This document shows, piece by piece, positions 16,064 to 24,572 of a stretch of 64,000 bases of DNA. Below the pieces are notes generated by a model. That model was not told the DNA's origin and searched no databases. It saw only the letters and a list, made by a program, of their open reading frames with translations. The stretch covers positions 1 to 64,000 of the forward strand of contig NZ_JAIRAU010000031.1 in NCBI RefSeq assembly GCF_020073745.1, given 5' to 3'. Each line of letters begins with the position of its first letter. Position 1 is the stretch's first letter. The translations under genes and the position numbers were made by a program. The DNA comes from Nannocystis pusilla (GTDB lineage Bacteria; Myxococcota_A; Polyangia; Nannocystales; Nannocystaceae).

Positions 16064-16990
16064 ATGCGCCGCGTCCCGGTCCGCCGCCTCGGCCTCGTCG
16101 CCGCCGTCGCGCTCGCCTGCTCGCGGCCGGCCGCGCGGACCCAGGTCGACCCGCTCACCCTCTTGCCGGCGGACGCCAGCCTGATCGCCCACGTCGACCT
16201 GCAGGCCCTGCGGGCCGCCCCGCTGTGGCAGCAGAACCGCCCCTTGCTCGACGCCGACCCCGAGGCCCGGCGCACCCTCGACGCCCTCGCCACCTGCCGC
16301 GTCCCGTTCGACGGCCTGCGCACGCTCGACCTCGCGGTGGCGGCCAACGGCGTCGACGTCGCCGCCGTCCTCGTCGGCGACGGCGTCGGCGAGCGCGACC
16401 GGCTCACCTGTCTCGAAGGTCAGCTCCCCGATCGCGGGATCCGCCTCGACACCGGCGAAGCCGAGCCCGTCGTCGTCCTCGGCGGCGCGCGCGGGCGGAT
16501 CCACGCCCCCGACGTCCTCGTGCTCGCCACCCCGGGCTGGTCGCAGCAGCTCGACGCCCTGCGGGCCGGCACCGGCGCCGCCGCGGCCACCGGCCCGCTG
16601 CAGCCGCTGCTCGCGCGCGTCCCGGCCGACCGGCCGATCTGGTTCGCGGGCCAGGTCCCGACCCAGGCCGCCGTCTCGCTCGCGCCCGCGCTGTCCGGCC
16701 TCGAGCGGGTGCGCGGCGCCCTCGACCTGCGCGACGGCCTCGGCGTCGAGCTGGCCCTCGACATGCGCGGCGAGGACGTCGCCGCCGCCACCCTGGCCGA
16801 GCTGCGGCGCCAGTTCGACGGCCTCCGCGGCGCCGGGCTGCCGCCCGCGATCCTCGACCGCGTCGGCCTCGGCCAGGCAGGCACCGAGGTCACGATCGAG
16901 GTCCGTCTCGGCATGGCCGAGATCGCCGCGCTGCGCGGCCTCGCCGAGGCCCTGCGCCCCGCCCCCGCGCCGACCACCCCCTCGCCGTGA
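16064..16990 (+). CDS. Putative lipoprotein of unknown function
   Basis: This 308-residue protein starts with MRRVPVRRLGLVAAVALAC, a lipoprotein signal with Cys19, and continues with LPADASLIAHVDLQALRAAPLW. That wording is common in myxobacterial proteins of the DUF3352-like or lipoprotein type and suggests an exported barrel or scaffold domain; the resemblance is from memory of motif style, not a search. There is no catalytic motif. A repeat-like pair (16405-16432) lies in frame and encodes LTCLEGQLP. The ATG at 16064 is preferred over an upstream in-frame ATG at 15959 that starts inside a repeat unit. Confidence 0.65.
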   Translation: MRRVPVRRLGLVAAVALACSRPAARTQVDPLTLLPADASLIAHVDLQALRAAPLWQQNRPLLDADPEARRTLDALATCRVPFDGLRTLDLAVAANGVDVAAVLVGDGVGERDRLTCLEGQLPDRGIRLDTGEAEPVVVLGGARGRIHAPDVLVLATPGWSQQLDALRAGTGAAAATGPLQPLLARVPADRPIWFAGQVPTQAAVSLAPALSGLERVRGALDLRDGLGVELALDMRGEDVAAATLAELRRQFDGLRGAGLPPAILDRVGLGQAGTEVTIEVRLGMAEIAALRGLAEALRPAPAPTTPSP

Positions 16991-17131
16991 CGCCCGCGAT
17001 CGCGGCTGCGCACGCCTTGCCGGCCTCGCCGTCGCGGCATCGACCGGGCGAGCGACGCGTGAGGCATCGCCGCGCCGTGCGTGGTTCAGGACGGCGTCGA
17101 CGCCCGCGCACCTTCGCGCCATACTCGCCGC

Positions 17132-18199
17132 GTGCACGTCCGCTCCCTCGCCTCTGCCTGCGGCCTCGTCCTCGCCCCGCTGATCGCCTGCGGCGACGCC
17201 ACCCAGTCCACCAGCGAGGCCGGCGATCCGAGCGGTCCGGTGCTCACCGGCACCACCACCGGCATCGTCTTGCCGCCGACGAGCACCACCACCACCGGCC
17301 CCGGCGGCGATTCAAGCGTCACCACGGCCGGGCCCGAGAAGTACGATCTACCCGACGAGCCGCCCCCCGAGGTGCCCGGCTGCGGCGCCGTCGACGTCCT
17401 GTTCGTGATCGACAACTCGAAGTCGATGGCGCAGTACCAGAGCGCCCTGGCCGAGGCGTTCCCGCAGTTCGTCGACGCCATGATCGCCAACCTGCCCGAG
17501 AGCGTCGACCTCCACGTCGGCGTCACCACCACCGACTTCTACTGCACCGGCGCCGGCCAGGAGTGCTGCCCCGACAACTGCCCGGTGGGCAACACCCAGT
17601 GCCAGATCGGCACCACCCCCGAGGAGGTCGAGGCGATCGACAAGTACTACGTCCCGCCCACCAGCGGCGACAACGGGGCCAACGGCGCGCAGGGCCGGCT
17701 GTTCGTGCACGAGGGCCTCAGCTACTTCGCCACCAACACCGACGACGATCCCGCCCCGCTCAAGGCGTGGTTCACCGGCGCCGCCACGGCCGCCGGCGAG
17801 CAGGGCTCCTCGCTCGAGATGCCCGTCGCCGCCGCCGCCTACGCCACCAGCGCCACCAACGCCGTCGCCAACCAGGGCTTCCTGCGCGACAGCGATACCA
17901 TCCTCCTCGTCTTCTTCCTCACCAACGACCCCGACGCCTCGGTCGAGGTCCTCTCGACCTACACCGCCATGGTCCGCGAGGCCAAGGCCGACTGCGGCGG
18001 CGACGCCTGCATCCTCACCGCCGGCCTGCTCAAGAAGTGCGTCCCCGACGAGAACCAGAAGCTGTGGCAGTTCATGAAGGCGTTCGGCGAGCCGCCGATC
18101 TGGGGCGACATCGAGGACAAGGCCGGCTACGTCGACGTCGTCGGCGACGCCCTCGCCGCCACCATCGGCGACGCCTGCATCCACATCCCTGTCGGTTGA
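17132..18199 (+). CDS. VWA-like lipoprotein with Thr-rich stalk
   Basis: This 355-residue lipoprotein has a lipobox (LIAC), about 60 residues of Ser/Thr/Gly-rich stalk and then a von Willebrand A-type domain. The domain opens with VDVLFVIDNSKSM (a DxSxS MIDAS motif), followed by long insertions containing a CC..C cluster (ECCPDNCPVGNTQC). Similar proteins are frequent in myxobacteria as probable adhesion or sensing proteins at the outer surface. The GTG at 17132 is chosen because it begins the signal peptide. A repeat array starts two bases after the stop and covers the convergent junction with the adaptor gene. Confidence 0.75.
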   Translation: MHVRSLASACGLVLAPLIACGDATQSTSEAGDPSGPVLTGTTTGIVLPPTSTTTTGPGGDSSVTTAGPEKYDLPDEPPPEVPGCGAVDVLFVIDNSKSMAQYQSALAEAFPQFVDAMIANLPESVDLHVGVTTTDFYCTGAGQECCPDNCPVGNTQCQIGTTPEEVEAIDKYYVPPTSGDNGANGAQGRLFVHEGLSYFATNTDDDPAPLKAWFTGAATAAGEQGSSLEMPVAAAAYATSATNAVANQGFLRDSDTILLVFFLTNDPDASVEVLSTYTAMVREAKADCGGDACILTAGLLKKCVPDENQKLWQFMKAFGEPPIWGDIEDKAGYVDVVGDALAATIGDACIHIPVG

Positions 18200-18200
18200 G

Positions 18201-18256
18201 ACATGTCGTATTGGGCATGTCCCCGAGAACCTGCCCCAGGGGACATGCTCAACGGT
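18201..18256. repeat. Array of four 14-bp units spanning a convergent junction
   Basis: Units start at 18201, 18215, 18229 and 18243. The array begins 1 bp after the stop of the VWA gene and extends over the stop codon of the opposing adaptor gene (18249-18251), so it is transcribed at the 3' end of both. Confidence 0.88.
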
Positions 18257-19400
18257 ACAGCTCGCTCTTGAGCGCGAACACCCCCGACACGACCACCTGC
18301 TCGTCGGCCGCCAGCCCCTGCTGGATCTCGACCCGCTCGAAGTCGCCGACCCCGAGCGCCACCTGGCGCGACTCGAAGCTGCGCTCGGTCTGGGCGACGA
18401 ACACCGTCGGCGTCCCGTCGATCTGCAGCACCGCCTGCCGCGGCACCACCACCGCGCGCCGCTGCGCCGACGCCGGGCGGATGTTGGCCTGGACCGTCTG
18501 CCCGGCGCGCAGCTTGCCCGCCAGGTTGTCGACCACCACCCGCACCTCGGCGCTGCGCGTCATCGGGTCGAGCGCCACGCTGACGAACTCGACCACCCCG
18601 GCGAACGTCTCCGCCGACCCGGTCGTCGGCGACAGCTCGACCGGGTCGCCGACCTGCACGTGCAGCAGCTCGCCCTCGAACACCGCCAGGCGCACCCACA
18701 GCGTGCGGGGATCGGCGATCATGAACGCCGTGTGGCTCGGCACCACCGCCTGTCCGCGCGACACGTGCACGCCGACCACGTCGCCCGCGATCGGGCTGCG
18801 CAGCTCCGCGACCCCGAGCGCCTTCGACCCGCGCGAGCCCGCCAGCGCCGTCACCCGCTGCCTCGCCGCCCGCAGCTGGGCCTCGGCGATCGCCGCCGCC
18901 GAGATGGCCAGGTCGAGCTCGCGCTGCGACGTGATCCCCTCGGCCAGCAGGCTGCGCTTGCGGGCCACGTCGCGCTGGGCCGCCAGCACGCGGGCCTCCA
19001 CCGCGGCGATGTCCGCCTGCGCCGTGCCGAGCTCCGCGCTGACGATCGTCCCGAGCACCTGTCCGGCCTCGACCTTGCTGCCCTCGATGACCTCGACCTC
19101 CGCCACGCGCCCGGCGATCCGCGAGCCGACGGCGGCCAGGCGCAGCGCGTCGAACTCGAGCACGCCGGTGACGTGCACGAGCGGCGTGACATCCTCGTAG
19201 CGCGCCGGCGCGATCCCGATCCCGGCCCGCTCCGCGTAACCCGGCGGCAGCTCGACCAGCCCGTCCTTCAGCACCGGCACCGCCGGCGCCGCCTCCTTCA
19301 TCCGCCCGGCGGCCTCACCGCCGCCACAACCGGCGATCGCGACCAGCCCCAGCAGCAGGCTGGCGGCGCGGCGCCCGGTCGGGGGAGAGGTCCGTTCCAT
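18249..19400 (-). CDS. Efflux periplasmic adaptor (CusB/CzcB type)
   Basis: A 383-residue membrane fusion protein of the HlyD/RND family. It has a lipobox (AIAGC), a barrel-sandwich lipoyl half with GSRIAGRVAEVEV, a coiled-coil hairpin (residues about 120-190) and the second lipoyl half with LRSPIAGDVVGVHV. A beta-barrel domain with PRTLWVRLAV and the C-terminal region with LRAGQTVQANI follow. This order matches adaptors of heavy-metal RND pumps such as CusB and CzcB. It is the last gene of a regulator-sensor-adaptor operon, 11 bp after the kinase stop. No RND transporter or outer-membrane factor is encoded next to it, so the pump must lie elsewhere or the adaptor serves another role. Confidence 0.82.
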   Translation of the reverse strand: MERTSPPTGRRAASLLLGLVAIAGCGGGEAAGRMKEAAPAVPVLKDGLVELPPGYAERAGIGIAPARYEDVTPLVHVTGVLEFDALRLAAVGSRIAGRVAEVEVIEGSKVEAGQVLGTIVSAELGTAQADIAAVEARVLAAQRDVARKRSLLAEGITSQRELDLAISAAAIAEAQLRAARQRVTALAGSRGSKALGVAELRSPIAGDVVGVHVSRGQAVVPSHTAFMIADPRTLWVRLAVFEGELLHVQVGDPVELSPTTGSAETFAGVVEFVSVALDPMTRSAEVRVVVDNLAGKLRAGQTVQANIRPASAQRRAVVVPRQAVLQIDGTPTVFVAQTERSFESRQVALGVGDFERVEIQQGLAADEQVVVSGVFALKSELYR

Positions 19401-19411
19401 ACCGCCTCGCA

Positions 19412-20587
19412 CTACTCTGGATCGCTCACTGCCTGTTCCGCTGTCCAGGGGCGGGGAAGGTCCTGACCGGGGGATCGCGGCAGGCGGATCACGAACCTCG
19501 CGCCGCCCCCCGGCGCGTCGCGCACGGTCACCGTGCCCGCGTGACTCTCGACGATCCGGCGCGCGATCGCCAGACCCAGCCCGAGCCCGGCGCGCCCCTC
19601 GGTACGGTCGGCCGCGGGTGAAGTCGCGCGCACGAACGGCGCGAAGATCCGCTCGCGCTCGCCCGCGGGGACCCCCGGTCCCTGATCGTCGACCGTGATC
19701 TCGACCCCCGCCGGCTCCCCGCGCACCTGCAGCGTCACCGTCCCGTGCACCGGCGAGTAGGCGATCGCGTTCGTCACCAGGTTGCCGATCGCGATCTCGA
19801 GCGCATCGGCGTCGACGTGGCTCACCAGCGCGTCCGGCCCGGCGAACGCCAACCGCACCTCGGCGCGCGCCGCCGCGGCCGCCCAGCGCTCGACCGGCCC
19901 GGCCAGCCGCGCCATCAGATCGACCGGCGAGCGGCGCACCCCGCCGGCGCGCGCCAGCTGCAGCAGCGCCTCGACCAGCGCCGACATGCGCTGCACCTCG
20001 TCGAGCGCGCGGTCGGCCAGGCCCTCCCACTCGCCGGCCGAGCGCGGGCGGCGGCGGGCCACCTCGAGCGTGCTCGACAGCACCGCCAGCGGCGAGCGCA
20101 GCTCGTGCGACGCGTCGGCCGCGAATTGCCGCTGCGCCGCGATCCCGGCCTCGACGCGGGCGAACAGGGCGTTCAGCGCCGACGCCAGCGCGTCGAGCTC
20201 GTCGTCCGCGCCCGACACCGGCAGCCGCTCGCGCAGGTCCTCCGCGCTCATGCGGGCGGCCGCGGCGATCACCGCGTCGATCCGGCGCGTCGCCCGGTGC
20301 GTCAACCACCGCGCCCCTGCGATCGCCAGCGCCAACCCGATCGGCGCCGCGATCGCGAACGCCACCAGCACCTGCGCCAGCAGCGTCTCGGTCGGGAACT
20401 CGATCTCCTCCGGCTCCTCGGCCTCGTCCTCGTCGTCGTCGTCCTGCTCGGCCGCGTCGCGCACCTCGTCGACGTACAGCACCAGCGCCGCCGTGGCCGA
20501 GAACACCAGCAGGCTCAACGCCGTCGACGCCCCGATCCACCAGGCCAGCCACGCGCCGAGCGAGCCGCGCCGTCGCGCGCGCGTCAT
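19412..20587 (-). CDS. Two-component sensor histidine kinase with acidic periplasmic loop
   Basis: This 391-residue kinase of the CusS/PmrB-like type has membrane segments at about 18-39 and 68-90. They enclose a very short periplasmic loop dominated by Asp and Glu (residues 46-64, 15 acidic of 19). A HAMP-like linker, HisKA with His161 (ASHELRSPLAVL) and HATPase_c (NLVTNAIAYS, DDQGPGVP, GLGLGLAIAR) follow. An acidic loop of this kind could bind cations or cationic peptides directly, as in PmrB/PhoQ-type sensors; this is inference. The start codon overlaps the regulator stop by 4 bp (ATGA), so both are co-translated. Confidence 0.88.
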   Translation of the reverse strand: MTRARRRGSLGAWLAWWIGASTALSLLVFSATAALVLYVDEVRDAAEQDDDDEDEAEEPEEIEFPTETLLAQVLVAFAIAAPIGLALAIAGARWLTHRATRRIDAVIAAAARMSAEDLRERLPVSGADDELDALASALNALFARVEAGIAAQRQFAADASHELRSPLAVLSSTLEVARRRPRSAGEWEGLADRALDEVQRMSALVEALLQLARAGGVRRSPVDLMARLAGPVERWAAAAARAEVRLAFAGPDALVSHVDADALEIAIGNLVTNAIAYSPVHGTVTLQVRGEPAGVEITVDDQGPGVPAGERERIFAPFVRATSPAADRTEGRAGLGLGLAIARRIVESHAGTVTVRDAPGGGARFVIRLPRSPGQDLPRPWTAEQAVSDPE

Positions 20588-21252
20588 GCCGCCGTCACCC
20601 GCGCCCGGACCCCTGCCCCGCGCACCGTGTCGAGCGCGAGCGGCAGGTCGGCCAGCTTGCGCCGCATGTGCGCCAGGTGGACATCGATCGCGTTCGTCCC
20701 CGGGTCGTGGGTGTAGCCGAACACCTCGCGCAGGATGTCGACGCGCGGCACCACCTCGTCGCGCCGGCGCAGCAAGTACGCCAGGATCGCGTGCTCGCGC
20801 GGCGTCAGCACCACCCGCGTCGCGCCGCTGCGGACCCCGAATTCGTCGTCGAGCGTCACCTCGCCCTCCGTCACCGCGGCCCAGCGCGGCCCGCCGGCGC
20901 GGCGGGTCAGCGCCCGCAGGCGCGCCAGCAGCTCGGCGAACGCGAACGGCTTGATCAGGTAATCGTCGGCGCCGGCGTCGAGCGCCGCCACCCGCGACTC
21001 GACCGCGTCGCGGGCCGTCAGCACCAGCACCGGGATGTGCAGCCGCTCGTCGCGGAGCGCCCGCAGCAGGTCCATCCCGTCCATGTCGGGCAAGCCGAGG
21101 TCGAGCACGATCGCGTCGAGCCCGGCGGCGTGCGCCTGCTCGCGGGCGGCCGCGGCCGTGGCGGCGTGCGCCACCGCGACGTCCTCCTCCGACAGCCCTT
21201 GTTGCAGCGCCCGCACCAGCCGCTCGTTGTCCTCGATCAGCAAGATCCGCAT
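20584..21252 (-). CDS. OmpR/PhoB-family response regulator
   Basis: A 222-residue regulator with a CheY-like receiver domain (acidic pair Glu7/Asp8, phospho-acceptor Asp51 in VLDLGLPD, Thr in VLTARD, Lys in LIKPFAFAEL). A winged-helix DNA-binding domain follows, ending in VRGAGVRARVTAA. The motifs match CusR/QseB-type regulators. It is the first gene of the operon with its sensor kinase (4-bp overlap) and the adaptor, and probably controls that operon in response to a metal or membrane-active compound. Confidence 0.92.
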   Translation of the reverse strand: MRILLIEDNERLVRALQQGLSEEDVAVAHAATAAAAREQAHAAGLDAIVLDLGLPDMDGMDLLRALRDERLHIPVLVLTARDAVESRVAALDAGADDYLIKPFAFAELLARLRALTRRAGGPRWAAVTEGEVTLDDEFGVRSGATRVVLTPREHAILAYLLRRRDEVVPRVDILREVFGYTHDPGTNAIDVHLAHMRRKLADLPLALDTVRGAGVRARVTAA

Positions 21253-21369
21253 GACGTCTCCCGCAGTGTACCCCTGGCCCGCGGCGCCGGCCGCCAGACC
21301 GGGATTAAGAGCGCGTTAAGCCGCAGAGCGAGCGCCCGCGGACACCTCCGCTCCGCCGCCCGCCGCTCA

Positions 21370-21425
21370 ATATGACCTAAAGGCCATGTCTTCTAAAACA
21401 TATCCATTAGGACATGTCCCAATGC
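21370..21425. repeat. Array of four 14-bp units after the metalloprotease gene
   Basis: Units start at 21370, 21384, 21398 and 21412 (ATATGACC, CCATGTCT, ACATATCC, ACATGTCC). The last base of the array directly abuts the metalloprotease stop codon on the minus strand. Confidence 0.85.
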
Positions 21426-23375
21426 TCATCCACCGCAGCCGACCGGGTAGCCGCCCGGCGGCGGCTCCGCCACCTCGGCTGTCTCGAAGGCCATCTCCCC
21501 CGCGCAGCGGGCCCGCCACAGCCGTGACGTCCCGCGCGGCGCGTGCCACAGCACGTCGTCGCAGCCGTCGCCGTCGAAGTCGCCGATGCACGGCGTCGCC
21601 TCGGCGGGAGGCGCCGGCGCGTCGACCCGCTCCGCCGTCGGCCCGACCATCCGCCACAGCCACGCCCTGTCCGGCCCCGTCGTCCACCACAGCGCGTCGT
21701 CGGCCCCGTCGCCGTCGAATTCGCCGACCTCGACGCGCGCCAGCAGGTCGCCGGCCCCCGCCGCGCGCGACCAGCCCGACGGCGCGCAGCTGCCGTCCTC
21801 GCGCCACATCCGGTCCGGGTGCCAGCGCACCGCCGTGCGCGCGCGCGGGTCCCACCACAGCGCCTCGTCGACGCCGTCGCCGTCGAAGTCGCCGACGCGC
21901 CCGACCTGCTCGTCGCCCGCACGCAGCCCGCAGGCCGGAAGACCTGACCTCTGCAACATGTCCTCGGAGTCATGTCCGAACGCCCACAGGTCGACCGCGA
22001 ACCGCTGCGCGTCGAGCCACAGCACCTGGCTGCGCGGCGCCCCCGACCCGCGCCCCGGCGTCCACAGCCCGACCAGCGGCCAGCCGTAGCCGGCCGCGAA
22101 GCGGTCGTCGAGCAGCTCGCTCTCGACGTCGCCCGCGCGCCAGACCCACCGCGCGTCGACCTCCGCCCCCGGGCGCCACCACCACACCGCGTCGGCCCCG
22201 TCGGCCGCGAACGCCCCCACGATCGGCACCGCGCGGTCGCGGGCCTCGACCCGAAGGCGCGAGAACTCGCCGCGCCCCGCCGGCGGCAGCCACAGCTCGT
22301 CCGTGATCTCCTCCGGCCCGAACATCAGCACCCCGGTCCGCCCGCCCTCGCCGGCCAGCGCCACCGGCCGCCACGACCGCGGCGCCCGGCTCGGGCACGG
22401 CGTCGAGCCGCCGCACAGGCTGTACCTCCGGCGGAGGAACCGACCCGCCTGCGCCCCGTACCACACCTCGTAGCCGTCGCCGCCGGGCACGAACCACACC
22501 ACGTCCTCGCGCCCGTCGCCGTCGACGTCGACGCGCGTCTTCGGCAGCCCGTACAGGATCGCCGCGCCGAGCCGATCGCCGCGCGACAGCCGGCCCTGCG
22601 AGCTCGCGGCCGAGATCCCGGGGCAGCGCGCGTCGCCCATCACCGACGACGGATCGGGGTACGTCAGCCCGCGGAACTCGGTCGACGCCGCGTCGACGCA
22701 GATCTCCCGCGACTGCTCGAACCGCGAGTGCTCGTGCACGAACCCGAGCAGGTGCCCGAGCTCGTGCAGCACCACCATCTCGGGCGAGTACATGTCGCTC
22801 GCCAGCGCGTCCGGCCAGATCAGCAGGCGCGCCCCCTCCTCCTCCTGCTCGCCCGGCGGAAACGACGCCGACCCCAGCGGACAGCCCCGCGCGCCGCACT
22901 CGTCCGCGCTGCCCTGGCGCACCGTGAACGCCACCTGCTCCGGCGCCGCGCACTCCGGCGTGCCGTCGAGCTCGGCCCGGTGGATGAAGTTCACCCCCGA
23001 GGCCCGCTCCCACTGCGCCGCCCCGTACACCAGCGCCTCGCGCGTGCGCGCCCGCAGCGTCGCGTCGGCGAACTCGCCCAGGCAGTACGACAGGTCGCGC
23101 TTGCGCCCGACGTCCCACGCGCGGTCGAGCGTCCCCCGGCACTTGACGGCGCTGCGATAGGATGACCCATCGGACATGTCCCATAGAACATGTCCCGAAG
23201 ACAGCAGGATGTCGCCCTCGAGCACGACCTCCCCGCCGGCCAGCGCCTCGGGCACCTCGCCGCCGCACACCCCGTCGTCGGCGACGAGCGCGGCCCGCTC
23301 GCAGCCGCCCGCCAGCGCACCCAGCGCCAGCGCAACGACCCTCACGACCGGCGCTGCCCCCGGGACCCACTTCAT
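21426..23375 (-). CDS. Astacin-like zinc metalloprotease with FG-GAP repeats
   Basis: A 649-residue lipoprotein (ALAGGC at residue 25) has a metzincin domain. The zinc site HELGHLLGFVHEHSR spans residues 204-218 and fits HExxHxxGxxHExxR of the astacin family. A Met-turn follows (SSVMGD). The C-terminal half contains FG-GAP/VCBS repeats with DGDGREDVVWF, GDFDGDGVDEALWW, GEFDGDGADDALWW and GDFDGDGCDDVLWH. It is probably an exported protease with a propeller-type binding half. The start at 23375 begins the signal peptide. Two blocks of the 14-bp repeat are translated in frame (21942-21983 and 23174-23201), giving the peptides HDSEDMLQRSG and SSGHVLWDMSDG. The propeller unit containing the first block is correspondingly longer than its neighbours. 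Confidence 0.85.
   Translation of the reverse strand: MKWVPGAAPVVRVVALALGALAGGCERAALVADDGVCGGEVPEALAGGEVVLEGDILLSSGHVLWDMSDGSSYRSAVKCRGTLDRAWDVGRKRDLSYCLGEFADATLRARTREALVYGAAQWERASGVNFIHRAELDGTPECAAPEQVAFTVRQGSADECGARGCPLGSASFPPGEQEEEGARLLIWPDALASDMYSPEMVVLHELGHLLGFVHEHSRFEQSREICVDAASTEFRGLTYPDPSSVMGDARCPGISAASSQGRLSRGDRLGAAILYGLPKTRVDVDGDGREDVVWFVPGGDGYEVWYGAQAGRFLRRRYSLCGGSTPCPSRAPRSWRPVALAGEGGRTGVLMFGPEEITDELWLPPAGRGEFSRLRVEARDRAVPIVGAFAADGADAVWWWRPGAEVDARWVWRAGDVESELLDDRFAAGYGWPLVGLWTPGRGSGAPRSQVLWLDAQRFAVDLWAFGHDSEDMLQRSGLPACGLRAGDEQVGRVGDFDGDGVDEALWWDPRARTAVRWHPDRMWREDGSCAPSGWSRAAGAGDLLARVEVGEFDGDGADDALWWTTGPDRAWLWRMVGPTAERVDAPAPPAEATPCIGDFDGDGCDDVLWHAPRGTSRLWRARCAGEMAFETAEVAEPPPGGYPVGCGG
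21942..21983. repeat. Three 14-bp units inside the metalloprotease gene
   Basis: The units ACCTGACCTCTGCA, ACATGTCCTCGGAG and TCATGTCCGAACGC total 42 bp, a multiple of three, so the reading frame is kept. They fall in a loop of the propeller half. Confidence 0.75.
23174..23201. repeat. Two 14-bp units inside the metalloprotease gene
   Basis: ACATGTCCCATAGA and ACATGTCCCGAAGA lie in the propeptide region, before the catalytic domain, and are translated. Confidence 0.7.
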
Positions 23376-23516
23376 CGCCGCCACGAGATGCCCGACCCAC
23401 CGGGCCCGCGCAACCGATCGGCGCCGCGACAAGCGCCGCCGTCCCGCCGCCCACCCTCCAGGTACCCGCCAACCGGCGCGCCCGCGCGCGCCGAGATCTC
23501 GGCCCGGCCTCGCTCG

Positions 23517-23623
23517 CCTGTTCGTTCCGACCTGTCCCTCGGACCATGCGCCGCGGATTCGGCGCCGCCCGGCCCCACCCGCCTGTCTGTTCAGACCTGT
23601 CCCTCGGATCACATACGGCGGAT
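23517..23623. repeat. Two copies of a 65-bp unit built from 14-bp repeats
   Basis: GCCTGTTCGTTCCG plus ACCTGTCCCTCGGA at 23517 recurs as GCCTGTCTGTTCAG plus ACCTGTCCCTCGGA at 23582, and each is followed by a diverged unit ending GCGGA. The copies lie 65 bp apart in the gap between the protease and the aldo/keto reductase. Confidence 0.65.
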
Positions 23624-23639
23624 CCGGCCCCGTCCCGGC

Positions 23640-24572
23640 TCAACCGCCCGCACGCGCCTCGCGGGCCAGCGCCTCCACCTCCGCCTGCGACAGCGCGATC
23701 GTGCGGGCCGCCCAGTTCTCCTCCAGGTGCGCGAGCGAACTGGTCCCCGGGATCGGCAGCATCACCGGCGAGCGCGCGAGCAGCCAGGCGATCGCGAGCT
23801 GGGCCGGCGTCGCCCCGTGCCTCGCGGCCGTCGCGTCGAGGGCGGGGTGCCCCTTGCCGAGGTCGCCGTTGGCGAGCGGAAAGAACGGCAGGTACGCGAT
23901 GCCGCGCGCCTCGCAGGCCGCCAGCACCGCGTCGGGCGGCTCCGCCGGCACGTGGCCCGCGGTCGCCAGCCCTGCGAGCCCGCCGGCCACGTTGTAGAGG
24001 TTCTGCACCGCCACGATCGGCGTCCGCTCGAGCGCGTCCAGGAGCTCCGCCGTGCCCACGTTGCTGAGCGCGATGTGGCGGATCTTGCCCTCCTTCTGCA
24101 GCTCGATCAGCGCGTCGAGCGACTCGCGGAACGGCACGCCCGAGCCGACCATGTAGCGCAGATGCGTCACGTCGCAGCGCTCCAGCCGCAGCGTGCGCAG
24201 GTCCTCCTCGCAGCCCTGCCGCAGCTCCTCGGGCCGGACGAAGGGCGCCCACCCCTTGTCCGGCGTGCGCCTGCCGCCGAGCTTCGTGGCGATCACGAGA
24301 TCCTTCGGGTACGGGTGCAGCGCCTCGGCGATCAGCCGGTTCGCCACGTGCGGCCCGTAGAACCAGGCGGTGTCGATGAAGTTGATGCCCAGCTCGATCA
24401 CCCGCCGCAGCACGGCGCGCGCCCGGGCGGGATCTTCGGGCTCGCCCCAGACGTCCTTGCCCGGCAGGCGCATCGCGCCGTAGCCGAGGCGAGAGACCTC
24501 GAGATCGCCGAGGCGGATGGTGGCGGGCGTGGTGGCGAAACCGTGGTTCTTCTGCGAGAGATCGTCGCTCAT
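23640..24572 (-). CDS. Aldo/keto reductase
   Basis: A 310-residue NAD(P)H-dependent oxidoreductase of the aldo/keto reductase superfamily. The (beta/alpha)8 barrel shows LGYGAMRLPG, the catalytic Asp/Tyr in FIDTAWFYGP, Lys in ATKLGG and His in VTHLRY. The NADP-binding end IPGTSSLAHLEENW matches the general-oxidoreductase branch (YdbC-like). The physiological substrate is unknown. Its ATG at 24570-24572 overlaps the stop of the AraC-type regulator by 4 bp, so the pair forms an operon, probably a regulated detoxification or carbonyl-reduction unit. Confidence 0.9.
   Translation of the reverse strand: MSDDLSQKNHGFATTPATIRLGDLEVSRLGYGAMRLPGKDVWGEPEDPARARAVLRRVIELGINFIDTAWFYGPHVANRLIAEALHPYPKDLVIATKLGGRRTPDKGWAPFVRPEELRQGCEEDLRTLRLERCDVTHLRYMVGSGVPFRESLDALIELQKEGKIRHIALSNVGTAELLDALERTPIVAVQNLYNVAGGLAGLATAGHVPAEPPDAVLAACEARGIAYLPFFPLANGDLGKGHPALDATAARHGATPAQLAIAWLLARSPVMLPIPGTSSLAHLEENWAARTIALSQAEVEALAREARAGG

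Noticed and set aside
16225..19200. A 991-residue plus-strand ORF
   Set aside because: It is an Arg/Ala-rich shadow crossing three real genes on both strands.
23640..24572. Aldo/keto reductase as a potassium-channel beta subunit or a specific xylose or arabinose reductase
   Set aside because: Motifs fit only the general oxidoreductase branch; no substrate-specific residues could be pointed to.
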